Source of the DNA: Acidimicrobiaceae bacterium
Lineage (GTDB): Bacteria; Actinomycetota; Acidimicrobiia; Acidimicrobiales; RAAP-2
Direction of reading: 5' to 3'
Length of the DNA stretch: 38,404 bases
Assembly (NCBI GenBank): GCA_003133665.1
Contig: PKYK01000077.1
Coordinates: forward strand, 1-38,404
Part shown: piece after piece, positions 24,878 through 32,385 of the stretch
How the letters are laid out: each line of letters begins with the position of its first letter
Numbering within the stretch: position 1 is the first letter of the stretch
Made by a program: the position numbers and the translations under genes
Notes under the pieces: generated by a model
Told to the model about the DNA's origin: nothing
Database searches by the model: none
The model's input: only the letters and a program-made list of their open reading frames with translations

Positions 24878-25123
24878 CTAGTAGTCGAGCGGCGTCGATC
24901 GGCGACGGAGCGCGCGCTGAAGGCGACGACGCTCGCGCTCGCTCTTGCCACCCCAGATGCCGTGGTCGACGTGGTTCTCCAGCGCGTAGTTCAGGCACTG
25001 GTCGGCGACCGGACAAACGGCGCAGATCTTCTGGGCCTTGATAACCCCAATACCGTCTCGAGGGAAGAAGACGCCCGCCGGGTACTCCCGACACTTGCCA
25101 TCAGCCATCCATTCGGTAGTCAC
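24878..25123 (-). CDS. WhiB-family transcriptional regulator (second copy)
   Basis: An 81-residue WhiB protein, compact like WhiB1. Cluster ligands are C11, C34, C37 and C43, followed by HGIWGGKSERERRRLQRALRR. GTG 25123 has a good ribosome binding site (AAGGGGG). It differs clearly from the WhiB protein at 23752, so the two are not a recent duplication. Downstream on the same strand is the formimidoyltransferase-like gene. Confidence 0.93.
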   Translation of the reverse strand: MTTEWMADGKCREYPAGVFFPRDGIGVIKAQKICAVCPVADQCLNYALENHVDHGIWGGKSERERRRLQRALRRRSTPLDY

Positions 25124-25149
25124 GGTTACCCCCTTGTGGTTCCAATCTC

Positions 25150-25179
25150 AGCGTAGCCACGTTCCCTCAATCCGGTCCA
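25150..25179 (-). promoter_or_regulatory. Probable promoter of the minus-strand WhiB gene
   Basis: On the minus strand TGGACC (25179-25174) and TACGCT (25155-25150) are separated by 18 bases, giving a leader of about 20 bases with the AAGGGGG ribosome binding site. Confidence 0.45.
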
Positions 25180-25299
25180 TATGACTCATTGCGTTCTGGT
25201 TACGATTCACAAGCACCCCGATGACGGCCGGTTTTGGGCACAAACGACTGCCTGGCGCCGCAGGCCCCGTTCCCCGCAAAATAGGGCCTGATGAGCCGG

Positions 25300-25305
25300 T
25301 AGAAT
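25300..25305 (+). promoter_or_regulatory. -10 box of the small conserved-looking gene at 25343
   Basis: TAGAAT lies 37 bases before GTG 25343, followed by AAGGAG at a normal distance from the start. This is a leadered promoter, unlike several others in the window. Confidence 0.45.
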
Positions 25306-25342
25306 GGCTGCCCAGCAGTTCTGAGGTACGCGAAGGAGCACC

Positions 25343-25621
25343 GTGAGCCAGGTCCCGACCACTGAAACAACCGAGGTCATCGACCCCGTCGGACACGTGC
25401 AAGTCATCTACCTGGGACCCGTCGCACCCCACTGGGAGTGCCGAATGGTCTTTGGCGACGAGGAACAGATCCAGTCCTTCGTCGACCGCATCGACGCCCG
25501 CTTGCGCTTCCTGCCGCCCCACGACCCCCAGTTCCGCCGCAATCGCGAGCGCGTGAACCGCGACGCGGAGCGCGAGAACCTTCTCGTCGAGTGGAACCTC
25601 GGCTACGAGGAGGAGTCCTAG
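25343..25621 (+). CDS. Hypothetical 92-residue protein
   Basis: A small soluble protein I do not recognise. It starts at GTG with AAGGAG just upstream and its own -10 box (TAGAAT at 25300), so expression is well supported. The N-terminus is Thr/Glu-rich; the centre has aromatic and hydrophobic strands (HVQVIYLGPVAPHWECRMVF) and the C-terminal half is a charged helix rich in Arg and Glu. There is one cysteine and no membrane segment. Its stop overlaps the stop of the convergent DUF2342 gene. Confidence 0.75.
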   Translation: MSQVPTTETTEVIDPVGHVQVIYLGPVAPHWECRMVFGDEEQIQSFVDRIDARLRFLPPHDPQFRRNRERVNRDAERENLLVEWNLGYEEES

Positions 25622-26739
25622 GCCAACGGCGAGGTCGTCACCCGCTCGTACCAGGCGTCGGGGTCGGTCAGTTCGCTCGCGCTCGGCAGTCCGTCGACGC
25701 GTAGCAGAGCGTCAAAGACGCTGAGCGTGTGCGCCGCTTGCAGTCGTGCGACGAAATCGTGCGCCTCTTCGTGGTGGGGACCCTGGGTGGAGATCCCAAA
25801 GAGCGCCGCGGCCGCATCCTCGCCGCGCGCGTCGCTGCGCCGGTGCCGACGGTAGGCCTCGACGAGAGCCGGACGCGGGCCCAGGATCGCCTCGGTGATC
25901 TCGTGCGCCGCCGCCTCGAAGAAGGCCAGCAGCACGCTGGCGGCCGCATTGATGGCGCGCGTCGCGGGCGTGTCGTCGGGCACCTCGATGCCGTCGAGGA
26001 GCGATTCGGGATTGCTCATGAGCGCCGAGAGGTCGTCGGGGTTGATCATCGACTGCAGCCGGGTGAGCAGGTCGCCCTGGGCGGCGGTCGACTCGCGAAC
26101 GGCGTCGAGCAGCAGGGCGCGCAGCGCGTCTCCGGTACCGGGTTGGGAGAGCACGAGCGAGGCGACGAACTCCTGGGCGAGGGCGAAGACGTAGACCTCA
26201 TCGCGCTCCAGCGACCAGGCCTGCGCAAAGTTCGCCAGATTGTTCACGACGAGCAGGCGATCATGGTTGTCGCGCGGCAGCGGCAGCACGGCGAGCGACC
26301 ACGCCCGTTCGGAGAAGTGGCCAGCGACCGAACCCATCTGGAAGCCCGTGAAGAGCGGGCCCAGGGTCGCGACCATCTGGGCCATCATGGCGTTCTCGCC
26401 GGCCTCGAGGTCGGTACCCGGAGAAGGCTGGCTGGTCACCATGGGTTCGATGAGTGGTCGCCACTGCGCGAGGGCGGCCAAGGTCAGCGCCGTCCGATTC
26501 ACCGCGGTCACCACCGGATCACTCGACACGCCGAACAGCGCGTCGACGTGGCGACCAACGTGGGGGGCCAGTTCCTCGAGACGCTGACGCTCGATGGGTA
26601 GCGGATTGGGATCGCCGTCGGTGCCGCGCGCGATGGAGAGCGCGAGCTGGGTGGCCGTCTCGAACCACGCGTTGGGGCCCTGCTGGCCGAGGATGTTGAA
26701 GATGTCGCCGAACATGCCGCCAAATGGGTTGTCGCTCAC
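25618..26739 (-). CDS. DUF2342 zincin-like protein
   Basis: A 373-residue member of the DUF2342 family of actinobacterial zincin-like proteins, recognisable from the start (MSDNPFGG), the central segment around FALAQEFVASLVLS and the C-terminal EAYRRHRRSDARGEDAAAALFG block. Where related proteins are expected to carry an HExxH-type zinc site this one reads AQEFVAS, so it may not be a protease. Mycobacterial relatives sit beside PDZ-S16 and UPF0182 genes, as here. GTG 26739 is directly preceded by GGAGGG with almost no spacing. It follows the PDZ gene by nine bases and is probably co-transcribed with it. Confidence 0.75.
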   Translation of the reverse strand: MSDNPFGGMFGDIFNILGQQGPNAWFETATQLALSIARGTDGDPNPLPIERQRLEELAPHVGRHVDALFGVSSDPVVTAVNRTALTLAALAQWRPLIEPMVTSQPSPGTDLEAGENAMMAQMVATLGPLFTGFQMGSVAGHFSERAWSLAVLPLPRDNHDRLLVVNNLANFAQAWSLERDEVYVFALAQEFVASLVLSQPGTGDALRALLLDAVRESTAAQGDLLTRLQSMINPDDLSALMSNPESLLDGIEVPDDTPATRAINAAASVLLAFFEAAAHEITEAILGPRPALVEAYRRHRRSDARGEDAAAALFGISTQGPHHEEAHDFVARLQAAHTLSVFDALLRVDGLPSASELTDPDAWYERVTTSPLA

Positions 26740-26748
26740 CCCTCCAAC

Positions 26749-27831
26749 TTAGAGGGCGCAGGCCAGGATGACCTCGGCGTGGTGCGTGGCGGCGTGGCGG
26801 ATGAACGTGAGGCTCGACGGGGTCCCGGCGGGGGTCAGGTAGAGCACGGTGAGCAGCGAGTTCCACGAGTCGATGTGGTGGTTGTTGAGCCCGATCACGA
26901 CGTCGCCGGGCTCCAGGTGGCCGGTCGCGGTCCCGCGGGTTTTCACGGACTTGACCAGTACGCCGCCGCCGTCGGCATTGGATCCCACGATCCCGAGGCT
27001 CGAATGACAGCCGTCACCCGTCGCCACGATGTTCGCCACGCGCGCGACGAACTGCGCGGAATACCAGAGGTGGTTGGTCGAGAGGACGGCCACCACCCGA
27101 CCCGCGTGGTTCACCGCGATGGCGTCGACGAAGCCGTTGAGGTTCCAGTACGACTCGGTGGCGAGATAGCTCACCACGCCGTTGGCCATCAGTTGCGGAT
27201 CGCCGAGGGTGGTGTTGGCCCAGGCGAAGTGCGGTGGCGTGATGGAGCCGGTCATCACGGGTGACACCGCGACCACCGACGTGCTGGCCGGCAAAGGGGC
27301 GAACTTCAGCGACGGCACCCGAATGCCGAGGCGCACGATCGTGAAGCCCAGCGTCTTGTCACGTCCGATCCAGGTGACGGGGAAGTTGACGTGCGAGGGA
27401 ATCGACGCAGTGAGCAGCGCCTTGCGCGAGATCGGCGTCGTCGTGACGGCCAGGTTGTTCGGCAGGACCATCGCCGCGACGTTTTGAACGTGACCCGGGG
27501 TGGTGATCGTGAGGTCGACCGTGCGACTGGCCGCCGCGCGCGCATTGGCCGGGAGTGCGCTCAAGGTCATGGCGATGTGCGAAGGCATGGCCTCATTGGC
27601 GGGCGTCGAGTGCTGGGTGGACACCAGTCCGGCCCCGCCGATCAGCAGGGCCACCGCCATCATCGAGGCGATGGCCCGGGCGGTGCGGGACCGCACTTGC
27701 TTCCTGGTCTCGGCCAGCGATTCAAAACTGGGCAATTCACTGGGGTGCATCCACGTTCGCGACTCGGGTGGCGGAGGGCTTGCGTGGCGTCGCCAAGGTA
27801 GCCACGCACTCGTTCTCGACACCCAACCCAC
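26749..27831 (-). CDS. Anchored PDZ protein with an inactive trypsin-like (HtrA-type) domain
   Basis: About 360 residues: a WMHPSELP motif near residue 27-34 typical of actinobacterial HtrA-like proteins, a membrane helix (about 53-72), a trypsin-like region (about 100-265) and a C-terminal PDZ domain (about 276-342, with LEPGDVVIGLNN). The catalytic triad seems lost: the TNAHV histidine region reads AVTTTPIS, the DLAVL aspartate region reads LGFTIVRL, and the GNSGGP serine loop reads LNGFVDAIAV. It is therefore probably a scaffold or sensor. I chose GTG 27831, eight bases after a TAGCCT box; an ATG at 27885 would place that box inside the gene. It is divergent from the MreB-like gene and leads into the DUF2342 gene. 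Confidence 0.7.
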   Translation of the reverse strand: MGWVSRTSAWLPWRRHASPPPPESRTWMHPSELPSFESLAETRKQVRSRTARAIASMMAVALLIGGAGLVSTQHSTPANEAMPSHIAMTLSALPANARAAASRTVDLTITTPGHVQNVAAMVLPNNLAVTTTPISRKALLTASIPSHVNFPVTWIGRDKTLGFTIVRLGIRVPSLKFAPLPASTSVVAVSPVMTGSITPPHFAWANTTLGDPQLMANGVVSYLATESYWNLNGFVDAIAVNHAGRVVAVLSTNHLWYSAQFVARVANIVATGDGCHSSLGIVGSNADGGGVLVKSVKTRGTATGHLEPGDVVIGLNNHHIDSWNSLLTVLYLTPAGTPSSLTFIRHAATHHAEVILACAL

Positions 27832-27839
27832 GAGGAGTA

Positions 27840-27845
27840 AGGCTA
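27840..27845 (-). promoter_or_regulatory. -10-like box of the PDZ gene
   Basis: TAGCCT on the minus strand, eight bases before GTG 27831. Confidence 0.35.
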
Positions 27846-27876
27846 GTGACGAACCAGGGTGCCGTACCGGTCGCTC

Positions 27877-27882
27877 TAACAT
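27877..27882 (+). promoter_or_regulatory. -10-like box of the MreB-like gene
   Basis: TAACAT ends eight bases before ATG 27891. It faces the PDZ promoter about 32 bases away, so the two divergent genes may be controlled together. Confidence 0.4.
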
Positions 27883-27890
27883 CATTCTTC

Positions 27891-28895
27891 ATGGCAACTG
27901 ACGTAGCGCTCGACATCGGCACGGCCTCGACGCGTCTCGCCACCGTCCAGCAGGGCATCTTGTTCGACGAGCCAACCATCGTGGCCATCGACACGCGTTC
28001 GGGCGACGTGGTGGAACTTGGTTACGGTGCGCTCGACCTGGTGGCGCGAACGTCGCGACACGTCGTCGCCTTTCGCCCGTTGGCGCAGGGAGCGACCGTC
28101 GATTTCGACGTGACGGCGCGTCTGCTCTCGGGCCTGTTCGATCGCGGAGGCATCTCGAAGCTCAGCCGGGTGCGCGTCCTGATGAGCGTGCCCTCGCTGG
28201 CCACGCCGATCGAGCGGCGCGCGCTGCGCCAGGCGGCCATCCAGGCCGGCGCCCGAGAGGTGAGCCTGCTGGAGGCGCCCCTGGCGGCCGCCATCGGCTT
28301 GGGTCTGCCGGTGCAGGACCCCGTGGGGTCGGCCGTCACCGTCCTCGGGGCGGGCGCGTCGGAGGCGGCGTTGATCTCACTCGGCGGAATCGTGACCGGC
28401 AGCACCCGACGCCAGGGTGGAAGCGACCTGGACGGTGCCATTGCCGCGCTCCTGCGCCAGCGCCACGGTGTGGTGGTGGCGCCGGCCACCGTCGAGCTGT
28501 TGAAGTTCAGTCTGGCCTCGGCGCTCGGTCGTACCCGCGGACTGTCCGAAGCGGTACTGGCGCGCACCGTCGACAGGGGCGAACCGGTCGAGGTCACCGT
28601 GGGGGCCGATCTGGTGAACGCCGCCCTGCACGACGTGTTGACCTCCACCGTGAAGATGGTCCAGGACTCCCTCGCTGATGCTCCGCCGGACCTCTCCCAG
28701 GACGTCAGCGCCCGCGGCCTCACGCTGGTGGGCGGTCACGCCCGTTTGAACGACCTGGCCGAACTCATCGCGAGCAATACCGGCGTCGAGGTGAAGGTGG
28801 CCGAGCAGCCGGAGCTCGTGGTGATTCGAGGGCTGCAGCTCTGCCTCGATGAGATGTCGTCGCTGCACGCGCTCTTTCGCGATGCCGATCGTTAG
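27891..28895 (+). CDS. MreB-like actin-family protein
   Basis: A 334-residue relative of MreB, with ALDIGTAST (phosphate-1 loop), FRPLAQGATVDFDVTARLL, the block ERRALRQAAIQAGAREVSLLEAP and SLGGIVTGSTRRQGGSDLDGAI in MreB order. The phosphate-2 motif, normally DIGGGT, reads VLGAGAS, so a key acidic residue is missing; the adenosine motif GGGA reads GGHA. It may bind nucleotide poorly or not polymerise normally. MreB guides cell-wall synthesis at the inner membrane; no mreC or mreD is adjacent, so this looks like an orphan paralogue. ATG 27891 has a -10 box just upstream, and the gene overlaps the convergent HEAT gene at its stop. Confidence 0.82.
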   Translation: MATDVALDIGTASTRLATVQQGILFDEPTIVAIDTRSGDVVELGYGALDLVARTSRHVVAFRPLAQGATVDFDVTARLLSGLFDRGGISKLSRVRVLMSVPSLATPIERRALRQAAIQAGAREVSLLEAPLAAAIGLGLPVQDPVGSAVTVLGAGASEAALISLGGIVTGSTRRQGGSDLDGAIAALLRQRHGVVVAPATVELLKFSLASALGRTRGLSEAVLARTVDRGEPVEVTVGADLVNAALHDVLTSTVKMVQDSLADAPPDLSQDVSARGLTLVGGHARLNDLAELIASNTGVEVKVAEQPELVVIRGLQLCLDEMSSLHALFRDADR

Positions 28896-29527
28896 TCGTC
28901 GCTCTCCTTCGCGAGTTGGCTGACGGCCGCTCGAACCTGCCAGTCACGGTCCTCGCTGGCACGCGCCAGCGCGGCCTCGATGTCGGACCCTTCGAAGTTG
29001 GCGAGCGCCACGATGGCCCTTCTGCGCACCGCCGGCTTGTCGTCGAGCGCCGCGAGCACCGCGGCGCGGCCACGGTCGTCACCGATGGCCCCGAGGGCGG
29101 CGACCGCCGATTCGCGGCATCGCGCGTCGTCGTGTTCGCGAGCGATGACCGAGAGTCGCTCGACCGAGGCAACGTAGAGGTGCTCAGCGAGGGCGAAGAC
29201 GGCCCCGTCGACCACCAACGGATCCGGGTCGTCGAGCGCCCGGAGGATCTCGGCGAAGATCCGTTCGTCCGAGACGTCGGCCACCGCCACCAGGTTGAGC
29301 GCCTCGCGGCGCACGTCGACGTCGGTGTCCGTCAGCGCGTTGATCCAGTCGTCGCACCCAATCAGTTCCTGGCGCACACCCGCTCGAAGCGCCAACACGC
29401 GATGGCGCGCGACGTCCGAATGGAGGTTCGATCGGATCAACGCCGCGTAGTTCTCGCCGTGGCCGAAACCGGCGCCGAGCAACGACTCCTCGAGGGACTC
29501 CGGTAGCGTGGGATCATCACTTTGCAC
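28892..29527 (-). CDS. HEAT-repeat protein
   Basis: A 211-residue, acidic, all-helical protein made of repeated helix pairs of about 31 residues, each with a pattern like DDxxxxRxxAVxALG (for example SDVARHRVLALRAG, DVDVRREALNLVA, DKPAVRRRAIVALA, DRDWQVRAAVSQLA). HEAT repeats are protein-binding scaffolds; the partner is unknown. It starts at GTG 29527, back to back with the next gene, and its TAA stop shares bases with the TAG of the MreB-like gene. Confidence 0.8.
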   Translation of the reverse strand: MQSDDPTLPESLEESLLGAGFGHGENYAALIRSNLHSDVARHRVLALRAGVRQELIGCDDWINALTDTDVDVRREALNLVAVADVSDERIFAEILRALDDPDPLVVDGAVFALAEHLYVASVERLSVIAREHDDARCRESAVAALGAIGDDRGRAAVLAALDDKPAVRRRAIVALANFEGSDIEAALARASEDRDWQVRAAVSQLAKESDD

Positions 29528-30649
29528 GAACCCATTTCACCACCTTCCCGGAGCCGCCGCCGAATGGTGGTGCCACTGGTGGCCCTCGGACTCGCCCTGG
29601 CGCTGGTCGCGGTCCTGCAGCACTGGAACACCAACGAGTACGCCCTGACCCCCGGTGACGCAACACCAGTGGCACCGCTCGTGAAGATTCAAGGTTTGAA
29701 AACCGACCCGCACCACGACAAGATCATGCTGACCGACGTCTATTTGACCTCGCTCAGCGCCTGGCAGTGGCTGACCATGCACTTCCAGTCGAACGTCGAG
29801 TTCGTCCATTCCAGCGATCTGGTCGAACCCGGTATCCCGACCGACGAACTGGGACCCCAGGGATTCCTCGAAATGAGCGACTCCAAGCAGGCGGCCGAGG
29901 TGGCCGCGCTGCGCGCGCTCGGCTGGAAACTCGCCGACATTCCGACGGGCGCCAGGGTGACCGGCGTCATTGCACCATCGCCCGCACGAACGGCGCGAAT
30001 CCACGTGGCCGACGAAATCGTCGGTATCGATGGCGCCACCGTTCGTTCACGGTGTGCGCTGATCGGCGCCGTGGACAAGCTGGCACCCGGCGACACGGTG
30101 CACCTCAGCGTGGCCCGGGCCCACATCGGCGCCAAGGGCGTCATCACGTGGGCCGGCCCGCGAACCATCTCGATGAAGACGGCCGCGGCGCCCGGCGACC
30201 TGGGCCCGACGGGATGCGCCGGCGTGCAGGGCTCGGATCGTTCGTGGCTCGGACTTTCGCTCGAGGACGGCGTGCGGTACGCGTTTCCCGGAACCGTCAG
30301 CATCAATACGTCCAATATCGGCGGTCCGTCGGCCGGTCTCGCCATGACCCTCACGTTGATTGACCAGTTGAGTGTCGGCTCACTGACCGGTCACTGGGTG
30401 GTGGCCGCGACGGGCACGGTTGACGCTAACGGCAACGTCGGCGACGTCGGTGGCGTCGCCGAGAAGACCATCGCCGTGCAGCGGGCCGGGGCCGAAATCT
30501 TCATCGTTCCCCAAGTCGAGGTGGCCACGGCGCTCGGGGTCGCCCACTCCGGGCTGCGAGTGATCGGGGTCACGACCGTCCGTCAGGCTCTCTTCGACCT
30601 GCGGGCCCTAGGGGGGGACAAGCCGGTCGCGCTGACCACACCGCGTTAA
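29522..30649 (+). CDS. Membrane-anchored PDZ and Lon-type (S16) serine protease, YlbL-like
   Basis: Up to 375 residues. A membrane helix (about 15-33) is followed by a PDZ domain (about 140-210, with IHVADEIVGIDGATV) and a C-terminal S16 peptidase domain with no ATPase. The Ser-Lys dyad is intact: Ser270 in NIGGPSAGLAMTL and Lys315 in GGVAEKTIAVQRAGAEIF. Proteins of this type degrade or process envelope proteins outside the membrane. Mycobacteria keep this gene beside UPF0182 and DUF2342, as seen here. The start is uncertain: TTG 29522 lies edge to edge with the HEAT-gene start, and ATG 29564 would begin right at the membrane helix. Confidence 0.88.
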   Translation: MHEPISPPSRSRRRMVVPLVALGLALALVAVLQHWNTNEYALTPGDATPVAPLVKIQGLKTDPHHDKIMLTDVYLTSLSAWQWLTMHFQSNVEFVHSSDLVEPGIPTDELGPQGFLEMSDSKQAAEVAALRALGWKLADIPTGARVTGVIAPSPARTARIHVADEIVGIDGATVRSRCALIGAVDKLAPGDTVHLSVARAHIGAKGVITWAGPRTISMKTAAAPGDLGPTGCAGVQGSDRSWLGLSLEDGVRYAFPGTVSINTSNIGGPSAGLAMTLTLIDQLSVGSLTGHWVVAATGTVDANGNVGDVGGVAEKTIAVQRAGAEIFIVPQVEVATALGVAHSGLRVIGVTTVRQALFDLRALGGDKPVALTTPR

Positions 30650-30674
30650 GACGTTCTTTAGGCGTGCCACGCCG

Positions 30675-30680
30675 TAGTCT
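30675..30680 (+). promoter_or_regulatory. -10-like box of the DivIVA-like gene
   Basis: TAGTCT ends seven bases before ATG 30688. The intervening TGAAGGA could also act as a ribosome binding site. Confidence 0.4.
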
Positions 30681-30687
30681 TGAAGGA

Positions 30688-32364
30688 ATGGACGAACGCC
30701 GAATTCTCTCCACCACGCGCCAGTCGTCGACCGAGATAACTCGAGCGAACTTCACAACGCTGCGAAAGGGTGGTGTCGACCCCCAGGAGGTCCGGCTTCA
30801 CCTCGAGGCGGTGGCCCGGGAAGTGGCGCACCTGGAGAACCGGATCCACGAGATGCAGGGCCAGCTCGCCGAGGCCCAGCGTCGCGCGGCCAATCCGACG
30901 TTTGACGAGGCCACGTTGGCGAGCGCCCTGGGAACCCAGAGCGCGGCCATCCTTCGCTCGGCCCACGAGGAAGCCGCCCGCGTCACCGCCGAAGCGCAGG
31001 AACGCAGCGCGCAACTCTTCGCCGAAAGCCAGCAACGAAGCGCCGGTCACCTCATCGAGGCGCAGGAACGTGCCGCGAGCATCATCACCGAGGCGGAGAA
31101 CGCCGCGAATCAAATCGACCACGATGCGCGTCTGGCCGCGGAGCGACTGATCGACTCGGGCAAGGTGAATGGAGAGGCGCTGGTGGACCGGGCGCGCGAG
31201 CAGGGTCGAGCCATTGTCGAACAGGCCAACGAAGCGCGCAAGACCGTGCTGAACGACCTGGCGGTGAAGCGCAAGGCGCTGCATATGCAGATCGACCAGC
31301 TCCGCGCCGCGCGTGACACCCTCGGAACGTATGTCGCCTCGATTCGTGACCAGATTGACGCGGTCCTTGACGGAGTCAACAGTTCGGACGAGGCGGCGCG
31401 CGCCGCCGCCCTCGACGCCCTGCGGTTGCGTCCCGCGACACCAGAGCCCACGGAGGAGGAGTTGTTGGCCGGTACGCCGCTTCGCGCCGTTCCCGACGCC
31501 GCCCTGACACCCGCTCCCGACACGTCCGAAGTGACGAAACCCAAGCCCCGCCGGGCCCCCAAGGCGAGCGAGCCGGCCACCGAGCCGTCACTGATCGAAG
31601 ACGATTCGTCGGGTACCGACGTGGTCAACGAGATCTTCGCCCGACTGCGCAAGGCCACGTTGGAAGAGCGCGGGGCCAGCGCCCCCGCCCCCCGCAGGGC
31701 GCCCCCGGCCGCCAAGCCCGAGACGCCGACCGGTGAGCTCTTCGTACGTCGAGACGCGGCCCTCGAGGAGTCGCTGGCCGCCCTGACCCGAAAGGTCAAG
31801 CGCGCGCTCCAGGACGATCAGAACATCATGCTGGAGCGACTGCGTGACGTGAAGGGCATGATCACGACCGAGTTGGAGGACGAGCACGCCCAGCGCGCCC
31901 GCTACGCCGAAGCCGCCCACGACGCCCTGACTGACGCGGCCGCCGCGGGGGTCCAGTTTGCCTTCGACGAGGCGGGCGCCAGCGGAAGCGCGGTGAGTCG
32001 CTCGGCCTTGAACGACTGCGCGGCGGACCTGGCGGTCACGATCGTGCTGGCCCTGCGCAAGAGAATCCTCGCCGACGGGAGCGGCGACGGCGTCGAGCGG
32101 GCGAACACGGCGTACAAGGAGTGGCGCGGCGCCCGCGTCGAGCGACTCTGCACCGACGCCGCCCGGCGCGCGTTCCATCTGGGCGTGCTCGCCGGAGCCC
32201 AGGGCCGATCCGTGCGCTTCTACGCGGCACCGAACGACGCACCGTGCGACGCCTGCGCCCTCGATGCCCAGGCCGGCGAACGTCCGGCGGGACAGGGATT
32301 CCCCAGTGGATCGGCGTACCCGCCGCTGCACGCCGGGTGTGCGTGCGCGGTCGTACCCGTCTGA
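30688..32364 (+). CDS. DivIVA-like coiled-coil protein with a phage minor-head-like Cys/His C-terminus
   Basis: A 558-residue protein in three parts. Residues 1-60 look like a DivIVA/GpsB-type N-terminus (GGVDPQEVRLHLEAVAREVAHLENRI) and lead into a long Ala/Glu/Gln-rich coiled coil to about 235. A Pro/Ala/Thr-rich linker spans about 245-350. The C-terminal ~200 residues are helical and end with C520-x2-C523, then PPLHAGCAC (H548, C551, C553), the pattern found at the end of Mu gpF / SPP1 gp7-type phage minor head proteins. DivIVA proteins mark curved membrane at poles and septa; the tail may bind zinc. No other phage gene is near. ATG 30688 is preferred to an upstream GTG at 30664. Function unknown. 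Confidence 0.75.
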   Translation: MDERRILSTTRQSSTEITRANFTTLRKGGVDPQEVRLHLEAVAREVAHLENRIHEMQGQLAEAQRRAANPTFDEATLASALGTQSAAILRSAHEEAARVTAEAQERSAQLFAESQQRSAGHLIEAQERAASIITEAENAANQIDHDARLAAERLIDSGKVNGEALVDRAREQGRAIVEQANEARKTVLNDLAVKRKALHMQIDQLRAARDTLGTYVASIRDQIDAVLDGVNSSDEAARAAALDALRLRPATPEPTEEELLAGTPLRAVPDAALTPAPDTSEVTKPKPRRAPKASEPATEPSLIEDDSSGTDVVNEIFARLRKATLEERGASAPAPRRAPPAAKPETPTGELFVRRDAALEESLAALTRKVKRALQDDQNIMLERLRDVKGMITTELEDEHAQRARYAEAAHDALTDAAAAGVQFAFDEAGASGSAVSRSALNDCAADLAVTIVLALRKRILADGSGDGVERANTAYKEWRGARVERLCTDAARRAFHLGVLAGAQGRSVRFYAAPNDAPCDACALDAQAGERPAGQGFPSGSAYPPLHAGCACAVVPV

Positions 32365-32373
32365 GAAACGCCC

Positions 32374-32379
32374 TAGGCT
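32374..32379 (+). promoter_or_regulatory. -10-like box of the UPF0182 gene
   Basis: TAGGCT ends six bases before GTG 32386; no ribosome binding site lies between. Confidence 0.4.
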
Positions 32380-32385
32380 CGCAAC

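Noticed and set aside
25776..25800. HEEAH in the DUF2342 protein as a zinc-protease motif
   Set aside because: It lies in the C-terminal helical region, far from the helix where the family's zincin motif is expected, so it looks coincidental.
30688..32364. Prophage remnant suggested by the minor-head-like tail
   Set aside because: No capsid, portal, terminase, integrase or other phage gene is nearby, and flanking genes are conserved chromosomal ones.
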